From NCBI GenBank assembly GCA_024229395.1, contig JAAESM010000062.1, positions 1 through 64,000 of the forward strand: a DNA stretch of 64,000 nt. Reading direction: 5' to 3'. The number at the start of each line of letters is the position of its first letter. Position 1 is the stretch's first letter. The position numbers and the translations under genes were made by a program. A model generated the notes under the pieces. That model saw nothing but the letters and a program-made list of their open reading frames with translations. It was not told the DNA's origin and ran no database searches. The DNA is from Planctomycetota bacterium. Its GTDB lineage: Bacteria > Planctomycetota > UBA1135. This document shows, piece after piece, positions 61,023 through 64,000 of this stretch.

Positions 61023-62474
61023 ATGTGCCGCCTCCGCCCAATCCTCCTCTTGTTTCTGCTCTTGGAGGCGTTTTCTTGCAGTGATTCGCGGCCACAGCCG
61101 AGCAATGCTCCCGGAGAGCTGGAATCCACCCCCAATCTGGTGGTCATTTTCGTCGATGACCTGGGTTTTGGCGACTTGGGATGCACCGGTGGGGACTTTC
61201 GCACGCCCAATATCGATCGCCTGGCAACCGAGGGTGCCTTTTTCACCGATTTCAGTGTGGCGCAGCCGGTCTGCTCCGCCTCGCGCGCGGCGCTTCTGAC
61301 GGGATGTTACCCAAACCGGCTTGGCATTCACGGGGCGCTCGGTCCAAGCAACAACCACGGCCTGGATCCGGATGAGACCACACTTGCTGAGATGCTGAAG
61401 GAGCAAGGTTATGCCACGGCGGTGTTCGGCAAGTGGCATCTAGGTCTGCAGCCGGAGGTCTTGCCCACGCGCCAGGGCTTCGATCACTTTGCCGGCATCC
61501 CGTACTCGAATGACATGTGGCCGCAACATCCGGAAAGCGATGCTTATCCGCCGTTGCCGTTGTTCGAGCAAGAAGAGATCGTCGAACATGATCCAGACCA
61601 ACGCAAGTTCACGCGTGGCTTTGCGCAACGCGGTGTCGAGTTCATCCAGCAAAGCGTGACGGAGGAGAAACCGTTCTTCCTGTACTTGCCGCAACCGATG
61701 CCACATGTGCCGTTGTTCGTGTCGGAAGAATTCGAAGGACATAGCGGCAAGGGGCTTTACGGCGACGTCGTCGAGGAGATCGATGCCGCGGTCGGCATGA
61801 TCTTGACGACCTTGGATGAGTTGAAGATTGCCGACAACACCATGGTGATCTTCGCCAGTGATAACGGGCCATGGCTTTCTTATGGTGACCATGCCGGTTC
61901 TACCGGTGGATTGCGCGAGGGCAAAGGCACCGTGTTTGAGGGGGGCGTGCGTGAACCCTTGCTGATGCGTTGGCCGAATGGGATTCCCGCCGGGCGCGTG
62001 ATTCGTGAACCCGCGATGGCGATCGATATCTTGCCGACCATTGCAACTTTTGCGCACGCCAAACTTCCCGAACGGACGATTGATGGACGCGACATCAGCG
62101 CGTTGTTGACGGGGGCCTCCGAAAGCCTGGACCCGAATCACCAGTACTACTATTGGTACAATCGCAATGAGTTGCACGCCATGCGTTCGGGGCGATGGAA
62201 GCTCCATTTTCCGCATGGTTATCGCACCATGAATGGTTGTGAACTTGGCAGTGGTGGCATGCCAGGAAAGTACGACTACTCCGCCAAGACAGGCTTGGAA
62301 CTCTACGACCTGGCCACTGATCCAAAGGAGCAGCACGATGTCGCGGCAGAGTACCCGCGCGTGGTCCGAGAGTTGACCTCTTATGCCAAAGTCATGCGCC
62401 AACGCCTTGGCGACCGATTGCAGGATATGACCGGTTCAGAAATCCGCGAACCTCGTAAATTCAGCAGCGATTAG
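61023..62474 (+). CDS. Type I sulfatase lipoprotein (second copy)
   Basis: 483 residues with a lipobox (AFSCSD, Cys19). VVIFVDDLGFGDLGCTGG, nucleophile Cys84 in CSASRAALLTG (CxAxR, still accepted by formylglycine-type maturation in the family), GKWHLG and FASDNGPW are present. It shares layout with the sulfatase at 54.5 kb but is diverged. Substrate unknown. Confidence 0.9.
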   Translation: MCRLRPILLLFLLLEAFSCSDSRPQPSNAPGELESTPNLVVIFVDDLGFGDLGCTGGDFRTPNIDRLATEGAFFTDFSVAQPVCSASRAALLTGCYPNRLGIHGALGPSNNHGLDPDETTLAEMLKEQGYATAVFGKWHLGLQPEVLPTRQGFDHFAGIPYSNDMWPQHPESDAYPPLPLFEQEEIVEHDPDQRKFTRGFAQRGVEFIQQSVTEEKPFFLYLPQPMPHVPLFVSEEFEGHSGKGLYGDVVEEIDAAVGMILTTLDELKIADNTMVIFASDNGPWLSYGDHAGSTGGLREGKGTVFEGGVREPLLMRWPNGIPAGRVIREPAMAIDILPTIATFAHAKLPERTIDGRDISALLTGASESLDPNHQYYYWYNRNELHAMRSGRWKLHFPHGYRTMNGCELGSGGMPGKYDYSAKTGLELYDLATDPKEQHDVAAEYPRVVRELTSYAKVMRQRLGDRLQDMTGSEIREPRKFSSD

Positions 62475-62532
62475 GCCATTGAGGGTAGTCCCGCAGCGCG
62501 CGGATTTTCGTATATCATCGAAGTTACGAAAA

Positions 62533-63186
62533 ATGATGAGTTCCAACGACAGCCGCGACTGCACTACAGAAGAACTGACTAGCCAAGGATTCCGATGCCT
62601 TGAGGTGCAGGACTATTCCGGCGCCCTTGAGGTCGCCGCACAGTTGGAGGACCGTCGGTACACCGCGGCTTTTGAGATCGGCGCCTTGGCCCATGCTGGT
62701 CAGGATCAACTCGAACAGGCGGTGGAGTTATTGGAGCGGGGAGTGGAAGCTGCTCCAGATGTTTGGTTGCTGTGGCAACTTCTCGGCAACTACCGATCGG
62801 ACTTGGATCGATTTGATGACGCCACCCAAGCTTATGAACATGCTTTGCAATGCACCGATGTCTCCAAGCCTTCGGTGTATCTGAACCAAGCCATCTTGTT
62901 CGGGCGCCTTGGTCAATACAAACAAGCTTTGGCTTTGCTCGATCAAGCAGAAACTCAAGCCGATAGCGATAGTGTTCGCGCGCAAGTCGAGGCTAGCCGT
63001 GGGTGGATGCACTGGAAGTCCGGTACGCCCAAAGAAGTGGTAGTTGAAAAGGCCATCGCAGATTTGGATCGTTTTGCCGACGGCCGTGAGTTCTTCCAAT
63101 TGATCCGTAACGTCAACGCCGTGACCTCATCCTCCCAACACAGCGTGCCCTCCTTGGCTTGGCGCGAGTCCGCTGGAATGCCCTGA
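62533..63186 (+). CDS. TPR-repeat protein with atypical C-terminal tail
   Basis: 217 residues from the ATG at 62533, followed at once by a second Met codon; the frame opens at 62479 but without family support. About four TPR units (GYSGALEV-like YSGALEVAAQLE, LEQAVELLERGVEAAPDV, FDDATQAYEHALQC, YKQALALLDQAETQ). The last about 20 residues (from TSSSQHS) are encoded on DNA that reads as an aldo/keto reductase on the other strand, so the original stop may have been lost. Binding partner unknown. Confidence 0.65.
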   Translation: MMSSNDSRDCTTEELTSQGFRCLEVQDYSGALEVAAQLEDRRYTAAFEIGALAHAGQDQLEQAVELLERGVEAAPDVWLLWQLLGNYRSDLDRFDDATQAYEHALQCTDVSKPSVYLNQAILFGRLGQYKQALALLDQAETQADSDSVRAQVEASRGWMHWKSGTPKEVVVEKAIADLDRFADGREFFQLIRNVNAVTSSSQHSVPSLAWRESAGMP

Positions 63187-63886
63187 AGGTACTTATCGGT
63201 GAGGATGCCTTGGCACATTGGCGAGAAGGCAATGTGCCAAGGCCAAGTTCCTCGACCGTCTCGAGTAGTCCATCTTCGATCCAACGATCGAACATGTTGT
63301 AGCGCGGCTGATGGATCAAGCATGGCGTACCCATCTCCTTCAAGATGCGATCCGCCTGGCGGGTCTCTTGCGGTGAGTAGGTGGAGATGCCAGCGTAGAG
63401 CGCCTTGCCACTGCGCACGATCTAATCCAAGGCACCCATGGTTTCTTCCATAGGTGTATCAGGGTCGGGGCGGTGGCTGTAGAAGATGTCGACATAGTCC
63501 AAGCCCAAGCGCTTCAGGCTTTGATCACAACTGGCGATCAAATACTTGCGCGACCCCCATTCGCCGTAGGGCCCTTCCCACATCTCATAACCAGCCTTGC
63601 TGGAGATGATCAACTCATCACGATGCGCCTTGAAATCGGTGGCGAGAACCTGCCCAAAGTAGGACTCGGCACTGCCTGGGGGTGTGCCATAGTTGTTCGC
63701 CAGGTCGAAGTGGGTAATCCCCAGATCAAAGGCACAGTACAGGATCTCGCGAGTTTCATCACCAAGCCGGTCGCGCTCGAAGTTATACCAAAGGCCAAGC
63801 GAGACGGCAGGTAGTTTCAAGCCACTGCGGCCGCAGCGCTGATATAGCATGTGGTCGTAGCGCGTTGGGCTGGCGCGAAATTCCAT
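63141..63886 (-). pseudogene. Aldo/keto reductase (YghZ-like) pseudogene
   Basis: The start at 63886 encodes a normal N-terminus (YQRCGRSGLKLPAVSLGLW, THFDLANNYG, GYEMWEGPYGEWGSRKY, CDQSLKRLGLDYVDIFYSHR). At 63424-63422 a TAG stands where relatives have Gln (ALD-stop-IVRSGKALYAG). The frame then continues correctly to EELGLG, where a one-base loss near 63236 shifts it; IAFSPMCQGILTDKYLQGIP follows in the new frame. The reductase sequence stops near 63141, where the TPR gene's tail overlaps. Three lesions make a functional enzyme unlikely. Confidence 0.8.
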
Positions 63887-63901
63887 CCAGCTATCCGGCG
63901 T

Positions 63902-64000
63902 TTAGCGGTCGCCGCTGCGGCGCATCGCACCGCCACCCGATGGCCCGGATTGGTTCGGCCCACTGCTGCCGGAATCGCTGCTACCTCCCGTGGTGCCATG
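63902..64000 (-). CDS. C-terminal tail of a Gly/Ser-rich protein entering the window (partial)
   Basis: On the minus strand one frame runs from the window edge to TAA at 63904-63902, encoding about 32 residues rich in Gly, Ser and Pro (GGSSDSGSSGPN, SGPSGGGAMRRSG). The aldo/keto reductase remnant starts 15 bases later, so the two may have formed an operon. Family cannot be judged from this tail. Confidence 0.4.
   Translation of the reverse strand, partial: HGTTGGSSDSGSSGPNQSGPSGGGAMRRSGDR

Noticed and set aside
1-64000. tRNA, rRNA, CRISPR arrays, IS elements and prophage genes
   Set aside because: None seen: intergenic gaps are short, no transposase, integrase or Cas motifs appear among the proteins, and no spaced direct-repeat array was found.

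Overview
This is one continuous stretch of bacterial chromosome. The gene content suggests a heterotrophic Planctomycetota-like bacterium. The clues are several formylglycine-type sulfatases, exported transglutaminase-like proteins, a DUF1028 protein, many lipoproteins and signal peptides, a PPi-type phosphofructokinase, 2-oxoacid:ferredoxin oxidoreductase and an outer-membrane porin. The lineage call rests on remembered family distributions, not on a marker gene. No rRNA, tRNA, CRISPR array, insertion sequence or prophage was seen. No gene-free stretch exceeds about 300 bases; the largest are 47.86-48.13 kb and 25.53-25.72 kb.

Layout. 0-5 kb: minus-strand korA-korB with a coupled PHP-domain lipoprotein, then a methyltransferase with its own terminator. 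5-9 kb: two convergent, related transglutaminase-like exported proteins, one fused to an esterase. 9-16 kb: Nfu iron-sulfur scaffold, exported multi-haem cytochrome, NodU/CmcH-type carbamoyltransferase, DUF1028 protein. 16-22 kb: citrate-lyase-like genes, a CitD-CitE fusion and CitF, separated by an M1 peptidase and an exported phosphodiesterase-like lipoprotein. 22-26 kb: membrane phosphatase/sulfatase-fold protein, subtilisin-like protease, beta-barrel lipoprotein. 26-30 kb: tightly packed operon of a deoxyhypusine-synthase-like protein, GT2, LAB_N-domain protein and GT39.

30.4-44.9 kb: a long minus-strand type IV pilus/type II secretion locus. In transcription order it encodes a major pilin, a 29-residue membrane protein, PilM, PilN, PilO, a PilP-like protein, secretin, TPR lipoprotein, a STAS-PilB ATPase fusion, PilC, three minor pseudopilins and two large PilX-like proteins. 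The last PilX-like protein carries a roughly 195-residue Asp/His/Cys-rich domain and lies behind a strong UUCG terminator. This locus is the most unusual system in the window.

45-48.8 kb: DNA topoisomerase VI A and B subunits, with a histone-H1-like lysine tail on A, and a divergent FliA-type sigma factor. 48.8-53.4 kb: a second M1 peptidase, a coupled membrane protein, an exported TIM-barrel isomerase-like protein and a small membrane protein. At about 53.9 kb two genes truncated at their 5' ends meet head to head. 54.5-64 kb: two sulfatases, AIM24-like protein, secreted beta-rich protein, PPi-type phosphofructokinase, OprP-like porin, TPR protein, an aldo/keto reductase pseudogene and the tail of a Gly/Ser-rich protein.
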